Assembly (NCBI RefSeq): GCF_002234675.1
Contig: NC_019860.2
Coordinates: 10,166,586 to 10,230,585 of the forward strand
DNA length: 64,000 bases
Reading direction: 5' to 3'
From: Oryzias latipes
Taxonomy: Eukaryota; Chordata; Actinopteri; Beloniformes; Adrianichthyidae
In this document: one piece after another, positions 13,401 through 24,689 of the stretch
Layout of the letters: each line of letters opens with the position of its first letter
How positions within the stretch are numbered: the stretch's first letter is position 1
Notes under the pieces: generated by a model
The model's input: only the letters and a program-made list of their open reading frames with translations
What the model was told of the DNA's origin: nothing
Database searches by the model: none
Translations under genes and position numbers: made by a program

Positions 13401-16400
13401 ATCAGGAGCAGATGGAAAATACGGTTTGAAAAAGCTTTGGTTGTTACATAAAATCTACAATCGGCAGGGAACAAGCTCCCTGCTCCAATCCATTCCAATC
13501 CATCCCCTTGCAGACAATAAGATACATGAAAACAGTAACAGTCAAGTGGGTGGAGTAGTTCTTTTGGGACTTTCAGGTGTCCTTTAATGATGAGCTCATC
13601 AGTTTTTGCCACACGGTACTGAATCGTGCACTCATTTTGTGCTGTACTTCCTTTTTTGTGATTGTGACACTCGGGTTGTGTAGCTCCTGTTTTTTGTATG
13701 TGTACTTTTTGTCAGGATTAGTTAGCCCTCTGGCTGTCACTTCCTGTTTTATTTTGAAGGCTGTCTTTTCTGTCTTCATTTCCAGTTCCTGCTGTGTGAT
13801 CTGCTTCCTCCCTAATGTGCTCCACCTGTGCCTCATTGTCTTCCCTATATAAGCAGTGCTCTTTTCTCAAGCCAGTGCCAGATTGTCTTTCTTTCCCTGT
13901 GAGCAATCCAGCCTTAATCTCTCCAGAGTTCATAGAGCAATTTGTTCCTGATTCAGTCCTCTTTTGGATGGCCTCCTGAACTTATATTAAAGACTCTGAT
14001 TCTGCCACTCCCTGACTCCACCATTGTGTCCGCCTGAGCTGCATCTGATAGTACAATCTGGCCAAAACATGGATACATCGGAGTCAGAACGTCTCCTTGC
14101 AGCGCTTGGAACACAAGGTCAGAGAATAACCCAGCAGGACCAACAGCTCGCACAGCTTCGCCATGATTTTGCCACTGCCATGTCATCACTCTCAACGCAG
14201 CTCTCTGACGTAACCACGGCGCTCCAGAATCGGACCGTTTCGGAGTGTTCTTCCTCTGTGACTCCCTCTGCTCCCTCTGAGACAGCTACTACGCCCCCTG
14301 GACCTTCCGAGCCCCGCCCTGTCAGACTATCCAGTCCAGAGCGCTTTTCCGGGGACTCAGGAGACTGTCGCTCTTTTCTCACGCAGTGTGAGCTCCATTT
14401 TGAGTTCCAGTCCCACGCTTTTCCTTCAGACAGAGCCAAAATCGCCTACATCGTATCCTACCTGTCCGGACGAGCCAAGGCGTGGGCCACATCGGAATGG
14501 AGCCGGCGCAGCGCTGTGTGCAACTCGCTGCCTTTATTCCTAGAGACCTTCAGACAGATTTTCCATTCAGCTGTCCCTGGAAGAGAGGCTGCCAAAGCTC
14601 TTGTGAACATAAAACAAGGTAGAAGATCAGTAATGGATTATGCCATTGAGTTCAGAACCCTATCTGCTGATAGTGGATGGAACCAGCCGGCGCTAGTGGA
14701 TGCCTTCTACACCGGATTGTCGGAGCGTTTAAAGGACCATCTCGCTCCTCTCGACCTCCCCCCAGAGCTGGATGCTCTGGTTTCGCTGGCGTCCAGAATA
14801 GATCAACGTTTACAAGAGCGTCAACGTGGGAGATTATCTGCCCCTCTCTCCAGACCTCCAAGTTTGCCCTACGCCCCTGAACTTCAACCATCATGCTCAG
14901 GGGCTGTTCCACCTCCTGATGCTGTTGAACCCATGCAAGTGGGTCACACCCGCCTAACTCCAGCAGAACGCCAACGGCGTTTCAGCGAGGGTCGCTGCCT
15001 CTACTGTGCTCAGCTGGGACACCTGATCGCCAACTGCCCTATCAGGGGAGCTGTTTCCACCAACACCTCCTCCGTCATGGTGAGTGCAACCCAGTCCAGG
15101 ATCTCTGTACCCAGACAATTAACGCAGGTCACGCTCACCACTGACACCTCCACATCCGCTCAGGGTGCGCTGCTAGATTCCGGAGCAGACACCAACTTGA
15201 TGAGCTATGAGCTAGCTTCCAAACTACACATAAAGGAAGTTGAGATGTCAGTACCTCTCACAGCCACTGCACTGGACGGCAGATTGCTTTGCTACATCAC
15301 GCACAAGACCCCTCCCGTGACTCTGTCATTTCCTGACGGACATTCAGAACTGATAACCTTTCACCTGTTTCGCTCAGCAGCTCATCCTCTGATATTAGGG
15401 TTCCCGTGGCTTCTCAGGCACAACCCTCACATAGACTGGTCCATGGGAACTGTGAAGTCCTGGGGGAAAAGCTGCTTTAATGACTGTTTTCCTGTGTCCC
15501 CTAACCTAAATCCTGACGACACTCCAGACCTGGAAGGCGTTCCTCGGTGCTACCATGACTTAAAGGATGTGTTTAATAAATGTTATGCCACCTCTTTACC
15601 TCCCCACAGAGACGGTGATTGCGCCATTGACCTCCTCCCAGGGGCACCCATTCCTAAAGGCCGGCTGTTCTCCCTGTCAATCCCTGAGCGTCTTGCCATG
15701 GAAGAATACATCAAGACCTCGCTACGGGCGGGGCTGATCCGGCCGTCCTCTTCCCCTGCTGGTGCAGGATTCTTTTTTGTTGAGAAAAAGGACAAGACCC
15801 TGAGACCTTGTATAGATTACACTCAGCTAAATGACATAACCATCAAAAACAGGTACCCTCTTCCCCTTGTCTCCTCTGCCTTTGACATTCTGCAGGGTGC
15901 TAAAATATTCACAAAACTTGACCTGCGGAATGCCTATCACCTGATCAGAATACGGGAGGGGGATGAGTGGAAGACGGCCTTCAACACCCCCATCGGACAT
16001 TATGAGTACCTGGTCATGCCGTTTGGCCTCACAAATGCCCCCGCCGTATTTCAATCTCTAGTGAATGATGTTCTCCGGGATCTGTTGAATAAAAAGGTTT
16101 TTGTGTATCTGGACGATATCTTGGTTTTTTCCCCCAGCCTGGACGAACACGTCTCCACAGTAAGAGAAGTCCTCACACGACTACTTGACAACAACCTCTA
16201 TGTGAAGGCGGAAAAGTGTGAGTTCCATAAGGACCAGGTCAGTTTCTTGGGTTACATCATTTCTCAGGGGTCTCTGACCATGGACCCATCCAAGGTGGAT
16301 AGTGTGCTGAAGTGGCCCACCCCTACCACCAGGAAAGATCTCCAACGATTCTTGGGCTTTGCAAACTTCTATAGGAAGTTCATCAAGGGTTTTAGCTCGG

Positions 16401-19400
16401 TGGCTGCTCCCCTTCATGCGCTAACCTCTTCTAAAACTACTTTCCAGTGGTCTGCATCGGCTGACGCCGCCTTCCAACGTTTAAAGTCATCCTTCACTAC
16501 AGCTCCCGTCCTCACCTTGCCGGACCCAGCTAAACAGTTCATCGTGGAAGTGGATGCCTCCGATATTGGTGTAGGAGCTGTCCTCTCCCAGAGGTCGGGT
16601 GAGGACGGAAAAATTCACCCTTGTGCTTTCCTTTCTCGCAAGCTGTCTTCTGCAGAAAGGAACTATGCTGTGGGGGACCGCGAACTCTTGGCAGTCAAAG
16701 TCGCACTGGAAGAATGGAGGCACTGGCTAGAGGGCGCAGTCCATCCGGTTCTTATCTGGACCGATCACAAGAATTTGGAATTCATAAGGACAGCTAAACG
16801 TCTGAATCCCCGGCAAGCAAGGTGGGCTTTCTTTTTCTCCAGATTCAACTATATACTTTCATACAGACCTGGATCCAAAAACATAAAACCGGATTCTCTG
16901 TCGCGGATGTATTCCTCTGCTGACCTGCCTGTGGATGAGTCCGTCATCTTGGCTCCTGAAAGAGTTCTGGGAGCATTCACATGGAGCATTGAATCCAAAG
17001 TAAGGTCTGCCAACAGATCCATCGCCAGTCCTGCAGCATTGCCCCCTAATCGGCTGTTTGTTCCTCCGGAGTTGAGAAGTGAAGTACTACAGTGGGGGCA
17101 CTCCTCCCTGTTATCGTGTCACCCAGGGGTGAAACGGACCTTGTTTCGTGTAACAGAGAGGTTCTGGTGGCCAGATATGAAAAAAGATGTGTCCGAGTTT
17201 GTGTCTGCATGTTCTGTCTGTGCCCAACAGAAATCCTCAAATGCCCCTCCAGCTGGACTCCTTCAACCCCTGCCTATTCCTCAGCGTCCCTGGTCAGAGA
17301 TCTCTGTGGATTTTGTCACCGGATTACCTGAATCTCAAGGTAACACTGTGGTTCTTACAGTGGTTGACAGATTCTCCAAAATGACCAAATTTTTTGCCCT
17401 GCCCAAGCTTCCAACTGCCAAACAGACTGCTGAACTCCTCACCACCCATCTGTTTAAAGACTTTGGATTTCCTCAGAGCATTCTGTCTGACCGGGGCCCA
17501 CAATTTGTTGCCCAATTCTGGAGGGCGTTTTGTGTCCTGATAGGTGCTGAGCCGAACCTGACCTCAGGTTACCACCCCCAAAGCAACGGCCAGACAGAGC
17601 GAGTGAATCAGGATCTGGAAACGGGACTGCGATGCTTGTCTGGGCAGAATCCCTCGTCCTGGTCCAGATCTCTTCCCTGGGTGGAATACGCCCACAACAC
17701 GTTACCCTCTGCCTCCACTGGCCTGACGCCCTTTCAGGTGGTTTTTGGTTACCAACCTCCTCTGTTTCAGAGCTTGGAAAAGGAGGTTGCGGTTCCTTCA
17801 GCGGCAGCTATGGTGCGTCGTTGTAAAGGCATGTGGATCAGAGCGAGGGCAGCCCTGTTGAAATCGTCACACTCATACAAAAAGTCTGCAGACCGCCGCC
17901 GTCGTCCGGCTCCGGTTTACTCGCCTGGGCAGAAGGTGTGGCTTTCATCCCGGGACCTCCCGCTGAAAGTGCAGTGTCGTAAGCTGGCTCCGAGATTTAT
18001 TGGACCATTTCCAGTATCGAAGATAATTAATCGCTCTGCTGTCAGACTCCGCTTACCCAGGTCTTCTCGGATTCATCCCACCTTCCATGTTAGCCGCATC
18101 AAACCGGTAAAGGAAAGCCCCCTGGTTCCACCCTCTGCACCACCTCCGCCCCCCAGGATACTTGATGGAGGCCCTGTATATACTGTCCGCCGCCTGCTGG
18201 CGGTACGGCGTCGGGGCCGAGGTTGCCAGTACTTGGTGGACTGGGAGGGCTATGGGCCTGAGGAACGGTCCTGGGTTCCCTCCCGCCATATCATGGACCC
18301 CCGGCTCATCCGGGATTTCCACGCCTCTCACGGGTCTGGGCCGCACGGGGTCGGCCATGGGAGGGGGGGTACTGTCAGGATTAGTTAGCCCTCTGGCTGT
18401 CACTTCCTGTTTTATTTTGAAGGCTGTCTTTTCTGTCTTCATTTCCAGTTCCTGCTGTGTGATCTGCTTCCTCCCTAATGTGCTCCACCTGTGCCTCATT
18501 GTCTTCCCTATATAAGCAGTGCTCTTTTCTCAAGCCAGTGCCAGATTGTCTTTCTTTCCCTGTGAGCAATCCAGCCTTAATCTCTCCAGAGTTCATAGAG
18601 CAATTTGTTCCTGATTCAGTCCTCTTTTGGATGGCCTCCTGAACTTATATTAAAGACTCTGATTCTGCCACTCCCTGACTCCACCATTGTGTCCGCCTGA
18701 GCTGCATCTGATACTTTTAAGACAATCCAGCCGGGCTTTTTAAGGTTGAACGCTGTTGGAGCCCCACAGCCCAGGTACTGCAGGAAAGCTGAGAGAAAAT
18801 TGAAGAGGGACAGACCCCAAATTTCCCGTGATCTTCTTAGGGACGAACTCTTCATCTATAATGAAGCTGTCTCAAAAGCTAGAAGAGAATTTTGTTCTGA
18901 CATCATCTCTTCAATCACCGAATCCTTTTTAAAACTTTATTTATCTGATGAGTGGAAATTCTGTGGTAAGTTCTGTGAAAAATTGTGAAACATTTTGTGT
19001 TTTTCATGGACAAGGAATGCTGGCATTAGGTCCTCTCTTACACAATGTTCCACTTATTCTCCACCAACACCAGCAGTTAAGTTTAAATCTTTTTCATTGG
19101 TGTATCTGAGTTAGAAAGGTGGTATTAAGGTTAAAGCCTGCTGGGTCCTCCAGTGATATTCTGCCGGCCTGTTTTTGTTTCAAAAAGTTTTTGCAATCTT
19201 ACGACCAGCAGTTTTAACTATTCCTAACACTTGTTTTACATCCACTCAGGTTCCACTCAATTTTAAACAGACCATTGCTGTAAAAACAAGAGCTTGATAC
19301 TGCTTTGTTTTCAAACTATATCCAATGTAGCTACCTTTTTGTGCTAAAGTCCTTGAGAACATTGTCTATGGCCAGTTTATCACTTTCTTAAATGCACCTG

Positions 19401-22400
19401 ATGTCCTGGAACCCTTACAGTCAGGGTTCAGGTCTGGACATAGCCCAAGGACCGCACTTTTAAACATTTTCAATGATGTTCTGATGGCAACTGATGCAGG
19501 TGAACGGGTCGTTCTTTTATCATTGGATCTATCAGCAGCTTTTGACACAGCTGATCACGAGATCCTGATTCACCTGCTGGAACAATGTGTTACCCCATGA
19601 AGTGTGTGTGTGGGGGGGGGGGGTCCCCTCAGGAGTCAGTTCTGGGCCCATTGCTGATTTCTATTTACTTGCTGCCACGGGGAATGCTGTTGCGGAAGCA
19701 CAACCTTTATGCCGAAGACTGCCAATCTATGTCCCTGTATGTAAGGGACCCAACTGAGTGATTAACAAAATCATTGATTGCTTTGCTGACGTTAGGTTGT
19801 GGATGTCGGCTAAATAAAGATCATGGTCTTGATCCCTTCTCTCTTGCCCCTTTCGAACAGTCTTTGGTCACGAACCTGGATGTTAAACCTTATGCAGCTT
19901 TGAAGCTCAACTTCCAAATAAACGCTGTGACCAGCACCTGCTTTTTTTCAGATGGGACGTCTGGCTAGGATTAGGTCTTTTATATCAAAAACGAACCTTG
20001 AAATTGTTACGCCTTTGTGTTGCCCACACTAAATTATTGCAGCTCTTTGTATGTTGGCTTACCCAAAGCATCAAAAGCCAGGCTGCATCTGGTCCAAAAC
20101 ACAGCAACCAGATTTATTTGTGAGGCAAAGAGGTTTGGCCAAATAACACCATTATTGGGATTTTTTAACTGGCCGCCAGTGCTATACTTGCTTTTTATCA
20201 AAATTCTGGTCCTTAGTTTTAAGTCCCTGGCAACTACGGCACCTTCTTACCTCCCTGGTCTGCTTTTAAAATATTCTTCCTTAAGTCCTCACGCTCCCCC
20301 GACATGTTTGTGTTCCTGTTTCCTAAACTATGGAATCAGTTGCTACCAGCAATAAGAGATGTCACATTTTAAGAGAGTTTTAGAGAAGAACTTTTCCTCC
20401 ATCTCAGCGCATTGGCATCAGCCTATAGTCCCGATATTGTGCTGGTTTGAATCTCTGTTTTTATTTGGTGTTATGCTTTTTATTCTTTTATGTTTCATGA
20501 TTGTACAATGTTTTGTTCTCCCTGTCTATAGCACTTTGGACCACCTTGGCTGGTGGTGGTAGGTGCTTTATAAACAAATAAATGATGATGGTTTTGCTGT
20601 CATCTTGACTTTGTCTCTCTGCTGAGCTCCCGTGGTCGTGTGCACAACCTGTGGACGTTACAACGTCTTCGTCTTCTTCATCCGAGCTGACATCTGGCTC
20701 CAAACTGTACAGCTGGATATCTTCGACATTTTGGTGGCACCGGTAATGTTAGATTGCTGTTCTGAGGGACTGTAAGCTTAGCGGAAGAGATTGTAAACAA
20801 AGGGATGACGGAAAATGAAGATAGGGTTACTCCACGCCAACAGTCCTGCTTACAACTCAGAGGCAAATTTCTACTGAACTGCTGTCGCTCTACAGAAACT
20901 ATGACCAAGAAAACAGCATCATTAACCCTTGTGCTATCCTATGGGGTCCAGATGACCCGATCTTTACATTGACGTGTTATCCCTACCATGACAAAGGTGG
21001 ATAAAGGTGAAGAGGATTTCATGTAATCCATGAACACCAGTGAAGATCACAAATCATAAAAGAAAAAAGGTTCCGCGCACTGTCTACTGGGGTCTAGATG
21101 ACCCAACTCCCAATGTTAAAGTGTGTAGGCTAGCACAAGGGATAAGCGACCGCTTGGAACGCTTCTACTATAGATCAAAAGATGATCGGAGAGGAACTTT
21201 AAAGAAAATGAAGCTTAAAATTGCATTTCTGCATTGTTTTTAAATTCAAAACATTGTGGTTATGAGGTAGAAGGTACCATTTCTAAAGATGGCAGCTTGG
21301 TCTTTGAAGACCCATTCCAATCAGTTTTTGAGAAATAGTTTCTGCAGAGCAGCAGTAGATCATTAGAAATTGACCTCTGAGTTGTGGACAGGACTGTTGG
21401 CGTGGAGCAAACCCGCTCCTCCTTCCCTCCCCGTGGATGAGAGCTCTCTGTTTACACTCGCTTTTGCCAGCTGACGGCTAGAGAACATGTTGGAAAACAC
21501 CACAAACAAAATTTTCATCGGGTCTTTAAAGATTCCGTTCTACTCGTTTTTAGTCATGTGACCTGAAGCTGCCTCTTCTAAGGCTAAATCATAACCAAAC
21601 TACTGTGACAGCAGCTGAGTGTCAACACAAAAGTCAACACAAACCAGAGGGGCTCACATGTTTCTGATTACTATCAATGAAGATAAGATAAGATAAGATA
21701 AGATAAGATAAGATAAGATAAGATAAGATAAGATAAGATAACATAAGATAACATAAGATAACATAAGATAACATAAGATAAGATAGCATAAGATATTCCT
21801 TTATTAGGCCTACGATAGGGAAATTTCCTTGTTGCGGCAGCAGTACAGGTACACTTCTAAGTACCAATTCTCAGATTTTTCCCCTCTGTTAACATTTTTT
21901 TTTTCTTTTAAGAATTTAAAAGAGATATGATCGGTTTTCTCATTATCGGATTTCTACTAGCTAACAGCTAGCTCCGCTAACCCTTCAGCGGGCTCCCGTT
22001 CATCTTCCGCCATTTCATTCACAACGATAAAAGATCGCTTTTGTCCAGAAATAATTGCCATATTCTCCCTTTCCTTTAATAAAATCTCACTTACAGAATA
22101 CGAAAACAAGTTTCCCTTAGACGTAGTTTTATCCGGCTGATGTCACAGTTGCTGGGCAGGTCGGTTGCAAAGGGTTAAAGTGACTTGCATGATTTAGGAG
22201 TGATTTTGAACTCGCGTTCCAAGAGAAGAAAAAGAACAATTTGCCAGGACAAACATGTTCTTTTTCATCATAAGGAAGGGCTGGACCGGTGGGCCAAGAG
22301 GCGCATCACCAGGCCTGTAAATGACATTGGAAACAGAAAGCGGGGGCTTTTCTGTCCCTCCTTCTTCGTCTGTTTTGCTAAATTATTTAGCTCTATCTTA

Positions 22401-23567
22401 TGTTGTTCTTCTTCAAGACTCAAACGTTTGGTGCCATAGTAAATTACTAGATTGGAGAGGACCGAACTTCAGTCTATTCTCCTCTTTAAGATAACTTGAT
22501 GTCAGCTTGAGTTTCAGGGAAAAAGGTGGACTATCAGAGAGGAATCCTTCGTCGGACTGGCTCAAAAGACCAGATTCTGGATAAATGTTTGTGCGTCAGA
22601 GCTGGACTTTGATAAAGCAAAAACCGGTCATTGACACCACAACCCAACTTAACTTTTCAATTTTCAAACCTATGACATCCTTCTTACTCAATACAGCAGA
22701 TCACAGCTTTTTCATCTAAATAAGCAGTTTGTTTCCTTTTTTTTTTTTTTATTTCTCTTTTAAAGACCTGAACATTGAAGTTGTGAAAGAGGAAGTTGGC
22801 AGGTGTCACAAAGAAAACAGTCATCAAGGACATCATTGAACAAACTGCAGCAGGGGAGGGCAAGCATAGAGATGAACACAAACACTGAGAGGTCAATCAA
22901 CTGTTGGAGCGCTTACGTTTTCTTCTTAGATAAGTCAGAAGTGTCATCTCTGGATCGGGGTTTTCCACCACAACCTGAAAACACCAGAAAACAAACCTGT
23001 GAAACTTTTTCAAGGTGACAAAAAATATAAAAAGACGTACTTCTTGCATATGCAATCTTATATTCAATGATCATTTTTGCTTCTTTTCCCCCGAATGTTA
23101 ATTATTTTCATACGCTAAACATTTTGTCTCCTGTCATTGATGAAAGGCGCATCACCTTTGATCAATCAAAGCAGATCTTTGGCTCTTACTGCAAAAACTG
23201 AATCTTAAGAAAGTAAAAAGATTTCTGTTTCAAATAAAATCATCTAATCTTAGTCTTAGTTTGAGAAAACGTGTCTTAGAAACCAGAATTTTGTTCCTTA
23301 AATTGGAATTCTTAATTATTGGCAAATTTGTTTTTGCTTATTTAAAGAAAATCTGCCAATGGAGAAATAATTTTTTGACTTTTTTCAAAGAGGGTTGTTT
23401 TTGTGGATCATTTCTTCAGCCTCCACCGCTTCTCGTGTTTAAGATCTTAAATGTCAGAATCTGAGTGTTCCTTCATCCTTTCTTACCTTCTTGCCATTGA
23501 CAAAGAAGACAAGCTCGTTGGATCCGGACCAGTTCCGTCCGGCGTCAACCACATTCTCGCCTTTCAT
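1768..23567 (-). CDS. xdh: xanthine dehydrogenase/oxidase (34 exons)
   Basis: Molybdo-flavoenzyme that oxidises hypoxanthine to xanthine and xanthine to urate in purine catabolism. It is a cytosolic homodimer. Thirty-four exons with GT-AG borders join into one open frame of 4041 bp (1346 aa; the mammalian enzyme is about 1333). Order: two 2Fe-2S domains (Cys56, 61, 64, 86 and Cys126, 129, 161, 163), FAD domain, and molybdopterin domain. It is XDH rather than aldehyde oxidase because Glu819 (in [10 protein letters not shown]) and Arg897 (in IMERALFH), the purine-orienting pair, are kept, as is the catalytic Glu1278 in AVGEPPLFL. The start ATG at 23567 was chosen for its CACCATG context just upstream of [11 protein letters not shown]. 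Exon coordinates are in the three block entries below. The gene looks intact despite a 5-kb retroelement in intron 2. Confidence 0.95.
5589..5612. repeat. 24-bp poly-G tract beside an xdh splice donor
   Basis: An uninterrupted G run on the plus strand. On the transcribed strand it is a C run that begins right after the donor GTAAGT of exon 23 (exon starts at 5619). Such runs are length-variable and hard to sequence. Confidence 0.95.
7862..8084 (+). repeat. MITE-like dispersed repeat (family of 24.7 kb), xdh intron 14
   Basis: Shares its opening GTTCACACCG, an inner CGTGTTCAAAA and the block CAGGTCAAACTTTGACCAAT with the element at 24690-25105. No coding potential. It lies in the intron between xdh exons 14 and 13. 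The flanking 8085-8400 shows nothing I recognise. Confidence 0.5.
8401..8614. mobile_element. TTAA-flanked MITE, copy 2
   Basis: 214 bp, bounded by TTAA at 8401-8404 and 8611-8614, same orientation as copy 1. It sits inside the xdh intron between exons 14 and 13. Confidence 0.85.
9745..9989 (+). mobile_element. tRNA-derived SINE with 11-bp target duplication
   Basis: The insertion is bracketed by a perfect direct repeat CAAGATACGAG at 9734-9744 and 9990-10000. The head carries a B box GGTTCGAATCC at 9793-9803. The body includes GCGTCAGGAAGGGCATGCGG and GCTGTGGCGACCCCTGATGG. It lies in xdh intron 12 (8969-10716). The same family recurs at 37330. Confidence 0.88.
10001..10716. other. rest of xdh intron 12, unassigned
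   Basis: Contains a GC-richer stretch (about 10220-10560) unlike its A/T-rich surroundings and a short inverted repeat around TTAGACTGATGAA (about 10567 and 10650). That looks like imported repeat DNA, but I could not name a family. No exon with convincing homology seen. Confidence 0.35.
13232..13704. other. left part of xdh intron 2, no feature recognised
   Basis: Short A/T-rich stretch between xdh exon 3 and the gypsy insertion. A minus-strand frame beginning MAKTDELI superficially resembles an XDH start but does not continue as one. Confidence 0.5.
13710..14050 (+). repeat. 5' LTR of gypsy element
   Basis: 341 bp, starts TGTCAGGATT and ends CATCTGATA (TG...TA rather than TG...CA). A TATA box TATATAA lies at 13846-13852. 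The predicted start of transcription is about 30 bp downstream, near 13877. An ATTAAA polyadenylation-type hexamer occurs near 13987. Confidence 0.95.
13846..13886 (+). promoter_or_regulatory. LTR TATA box and transcript 5' end (self-primer)
   Basis: TATATAA at 13846 is followed 31 bp later by GCCAGATTGT (13877-13886). This decamer is exactly complementary to ACAATCTGGC just inside the element (14053-14062). In Tf1-type elements the transcript's own 5' end folds back to prime reverse transcription; the distance here fits that layout. Confidence 0.75.
14053..14062 (+). other. primer-binding site for self-priming
   Basis: ACAATCTGGC, two bases past the end of the 5' LTR. There is no obvious match to a tRNA 3' end (no TGG immediately after the LTR). 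It pairs with the LTR decamer at 13877-13886. Confidence 0.7.
14069..18388 (+). CDS. gypsy Gag-Pol polyprotein with chromodomain
   Basis: One frame of 1439 codons from ATG 14069 (an earlier in-frame ATG at 14024 lies inside the LTR and upstream of the primer site, so it is less likely). Order of parts: coiled N-terminal Gag with a zinc knuckle CX2CX4HX4C at residues 310-323; aspartic protease with DSGA at 370; reverse transcriptase with YLDD at 680-683; RNase H from about 828; integrase with HHCC zinc region about 1011-1053 and catalytic Asp1081, Asp1141, Glu1177; and a C-terminal chromodomain from about 1370. The stop lies 14 bases into the 3' LTR. All catalytic residues are present. Gag and Pol are fused without a frameshift, as in the Tf1/sushi group. 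Confidence 0.95.
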   Translation: MDTSESERLLAALGTQGQRITQQDQQLAQLRHDFATAMSSLSTQLSDVTTALQNRTVSECSSSVTPSAPSETATTPPGPSEPRPVRLSSPERFSGDSGDCRSFLTQCELHFEFQSHAFPSDRAKIAYIVSYLSGRAKAWATSEWSRRSAVCNSLPLFLETFRQIFHSAVPGREAAKALVNIKQGRRSVMDYAIEFRTLSADSGWNQPALVDAFYTGLSERLKDHLAPLDLPPELDALVSLASRIDQRLQERQRGRLSAPLSRPPSLPYAPELQPSCSGAVPPPDAVEPMQVGHTRLTPAERQRRFSEGRCLYCAQLGHLIANCPIRGAVSTNTSSVMVSATQSRISVPRQLTQVTLTTDTSTSAQGALLDSGADTNLMSYELASKLHIKEVEMSVPLTATALDGRLLCYITHKTPPVTLSFPDGHSELITFHLFRSAAHPLILGFPWLLRHNPHIDWSMGTVKSWGKSCFNDCFPVSPNLNPDDTPDLEGVPRCYHDLKDVFNKCYATSLPPHRDGDCAIDLLPGAPIPKGRLFSLSIPERLAMEEYIKTSLRAGLIRPSSSPAGAGFFFVEKKDKTLRPCIDYTQLNDITIKNRYPLPLVSSAFDILQGAKIFTKLDLRNAYHLIRIREGDEWKTAFNTPIGHYEYLVMPFGLTNAPAVFQSLVNDVLRDLLNKKVFVYLDDILVFSPSLDEHVSTVREVLTRLLDNNLYVKAEKCEFHKDQVSFLGYIISQGSLTMDPSKVDSVLKWPTPTTRKDLQRFLGFANFYRKFIKGFSSVAAPLHALTSSKTTFQWSASADAAFQRLKSSFTTAPVLTLPDPAKQFIVEVDASDIGVGAVLSQRSGEDGKIHPCAFLSRKLSSAERNYAVGDRELLAVKVALEEWRHWLEGAVHPVLIWTDHKNLEFIRTAKRLNPRQARWAFFFSRFNYILSYRPGSKNIKPDSLSRMYSSADLPVDESVILAPERVLGAFTWSIESKVRSANRSIASPAALPPNRLFVPPELRSEVLQWGHSSLLSCHPGVKRTLFRVTERFWWPDMKKDVSEFVSACSVCAQQKSSNAPPAGLLQPLPIPQRPWSEISVDFVTGLPESQGNTVVLTVVDRFSKMTKFFALPKLPTAKQTAELLTTHLFKDFGFPQSILSDRGPQFVAQFWRAFCVLIGAEPNLTSGYHPQSNGQTERVNQDLETGLRCLSGQNPSSWSRSLPWVEYAHNTLPSASTGLTPFQVVFGYQPPLFQSLEKEVAVPSAAAMVRRCKGMWIRARAALLKSSHSYKKSADRRRRPAPVYSPGQKVWLSSRDLPLKVQCRKLAPRFIGPFPVSKIINRSAVRLRLPRSSRIHPTFHVSRIKPVKESPLVPPSAPPPPPRILDGGPVYTVRRLLAVRRRGRGCQYLVDWEGYGPEERSWVPSRHIMDPRLIRDFHASHGSGPHGVGHGRGGTVRIS
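18373..18713 (+). repeat. 3' LTR of gypsy element
   Basis: 341 bp, the same length as the 5' LTR and identical to it as far as I can read. Followed directly by the CTTTT target duplication. Confidence 0.95.
18719..20590 (+). mobile_element. decayed L2/CR1-like LINE
   Basis: Plus-strand fragments of one non-LTR polymerase in order. They are: a pre-RT region ([14 protein letters not shown] near 18800), reverse transcriptase pieces ([14 protein letters not shown] near 19420 and [17 protein letters not shown] near 19530), the C-terminal region ([19 protein letters not shown] near 20030), and a 3' tail TGCTTTATAAACAAATAAATGATGATG-like near 20565. Frames are broken in several places. A short G run interrupts near 19613. 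It lies in xdh intron 2, next to the gypsy insertion. Confidence 0.75.
20932..21145. mobile_element. TTAA-flanked MITE, copy 3 (reverse orientation)
   Basis: TTAA at 20932; the right target site has mutated to ATAA (21142-21145). The inside is the reverse complement of copies 1 and 2. It lies in xdh intron 2. Confidence 0.8.
21680..21796. repeat. pentanucleotide microsatellite (AGATA)n
   Basis: About 23 units of AGATA/AAGAT, the last few interrupted by AACAT variants. In xdh intron 2. Confidence 0.97.
21797..22916. other. right part of xdh intron 2, no feature recognised
   Basis: Unique-looking A/T-rich DNA with a poly-T run near 22738-22751. No protein match or named repeat seen. Confidence 0.5.
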
Positions 23568-24689
23568 GGTGGAGTTGTCTCGGTTTCTGATCATCCTGCT
23601 GCAGATCTTCACTGATTTAGATTTATCTTCAGGAGGAAAAAAAAAATTCTCCTCCTGGTGTCTGGACTGGCTCCTCCTACTTCTCCTCACAGGAGATCCA
23701 AGGACCGCCTAAGGTCAGGGTTACGGTGCGTTCCGAAGCAGAAAGGACCTCTAGTTCTTCTGAATCGGCAACGGTCACGCTGTGATGCGTCTGACTTGTG
23801 GAGGATCTACAGTACAGTGACCTTTGGCAGTCACAATTCTGCAGCTCTTTCAGCTAATTATTCACAGCTTCAAGCTGTTGGTCAAAGGTCAGCGATACAG
23901 TAAGAGCGAGACGAGAACAGATCGCCTCATACAAAATGATCTGAAATTGTCAAAAGAATTCAGATTAATGAATATTGAATATTTCATTTAAACTTTGCCA
24001 CAGACGGGAGATTTACTTTTATCTCTTCAAAGCTCAGATTCATGGTGACTCGCACGGAAAATGACACACACCCCCCATGCTCATAACCCTAATTTTCACC
24101 ACATTAATGCATCAGACATTCTGAAGGGTCATGTGCTGGAAACACTAAAAGACTCCCATTTACTGAGGACGACTTCAACCACTAACAACCAGCAAAGGTT
24201 TTCCAGATATGAGGAAAAAGTCTCAGTGATGACAGGACAAAAAAACATTTTCTTTCCAAACACTCAAACTGGGTCAGGGCACTGCTTTTTATTTAATAAA
24301 CCACCATATTTCTTCTGAAACACACCAACACATGTTTACAGCTCCACTTAGTGGTCAGAACCTTTACACATTGAAGCTTCCGTCGACCTTTGGAGAAAAA
24401 TTACATTTTGTACAAAGAGTCTTACATCTTTATTAAAAAAAAAATCTATGTATAGTTATAAAAAGATTTACAGAACTCTTGATGACGTTAAACACTTTAT
24501 GTGAGTGAGACAATAGCAACAGTTTCTTCCTTTGTAGGAAAAGGTTGATAATTTAAGAAAAAAAAATCCTTTAAAATGTAAACATTCCCATGTTCTCATA
24601 AAGAAAATGGTGCATTGTTTTTAGTAGTATGAACCCTTAACAATCCGGTGCTTTAGTTCCGGGGTTGACATTCTTTAGACTACCGTGAC
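23568..24689. promoter_or_regulatory. xdh 5' flank
   Basis: Sequence upstream of the chosen xdh start. A moderately GC-richer stretch spans about 23570-23720, likely 5' UTR/promoter. No clear TATA box was identified on the minus strand. The remainder is A/T-rich with no gene seen. Confidence 0.35.

Larger units (their letters stand above)
13705..18718 (+). mobile_element. intact Ty3/gypsy LTR retrotransposon (chromovirus, Tf1/sushi-like)
   Basis: Complete element with 5-bp target duplication CTTTT at 13705-13709 and 18714-18718, two 341-bp LTRs, and a single uninterrupted gag-pol frame ending in a chromodomain. The LTRs read identical by eye, so insertion is recent. It sits in xdh intron 2 in antisense orientation to xdh. 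No stop or frameshift interrupts the protein, so the copy could be competent. The family is inferred from the chromodomain, the single ORF and the self-priming signal. Confidence 0.95.
12181..23567 (-). other. xdh: xdh exons 1-6: N-terminal iron-sulfur domains
   Basis: Exons: 23487-23567, 22917-22974, 13135-13231, 12938-13046, 12416-12542, 12181-12332 (residues 1-208). Exon 1 ends GKK before GTAAGA. Exon 2 reads [19 protein letters not shown] and ends in phase 1. Exon 3 carries CAEGGCGAC of the first cluster. Exon 5 carries CGFC and exon 6 CRC of the second cluster. Spacing of all eight cysteines matches the mammalian enzyme (offset 13). Intron 2, 13232-22916, is inflated by transposons. Exon 1 plus 2 were placed about 10 kb upstream of exon 3 on protein match and phase. 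Confidence 0.93.

Noticed and set aside
13274-13612. Minus-strand frame beginning MAKTDELI as a possible first exon of xdh
   Set aside because: It does not continue into the conserved VFFVNGKK sequence and is not needed: exons 1 and 2 with correct phase and homology lie at 23487-23567 and 22917-22974.
1768-23567. Aldehyde oxidase instead of xanthine dehydrogenase
   Set aside because: The purine-orienting Glu and Arg (Glu819, Arg897) are present; aldehyde oxidases replace them. The overall sequence is also closer to XDH at both termini.
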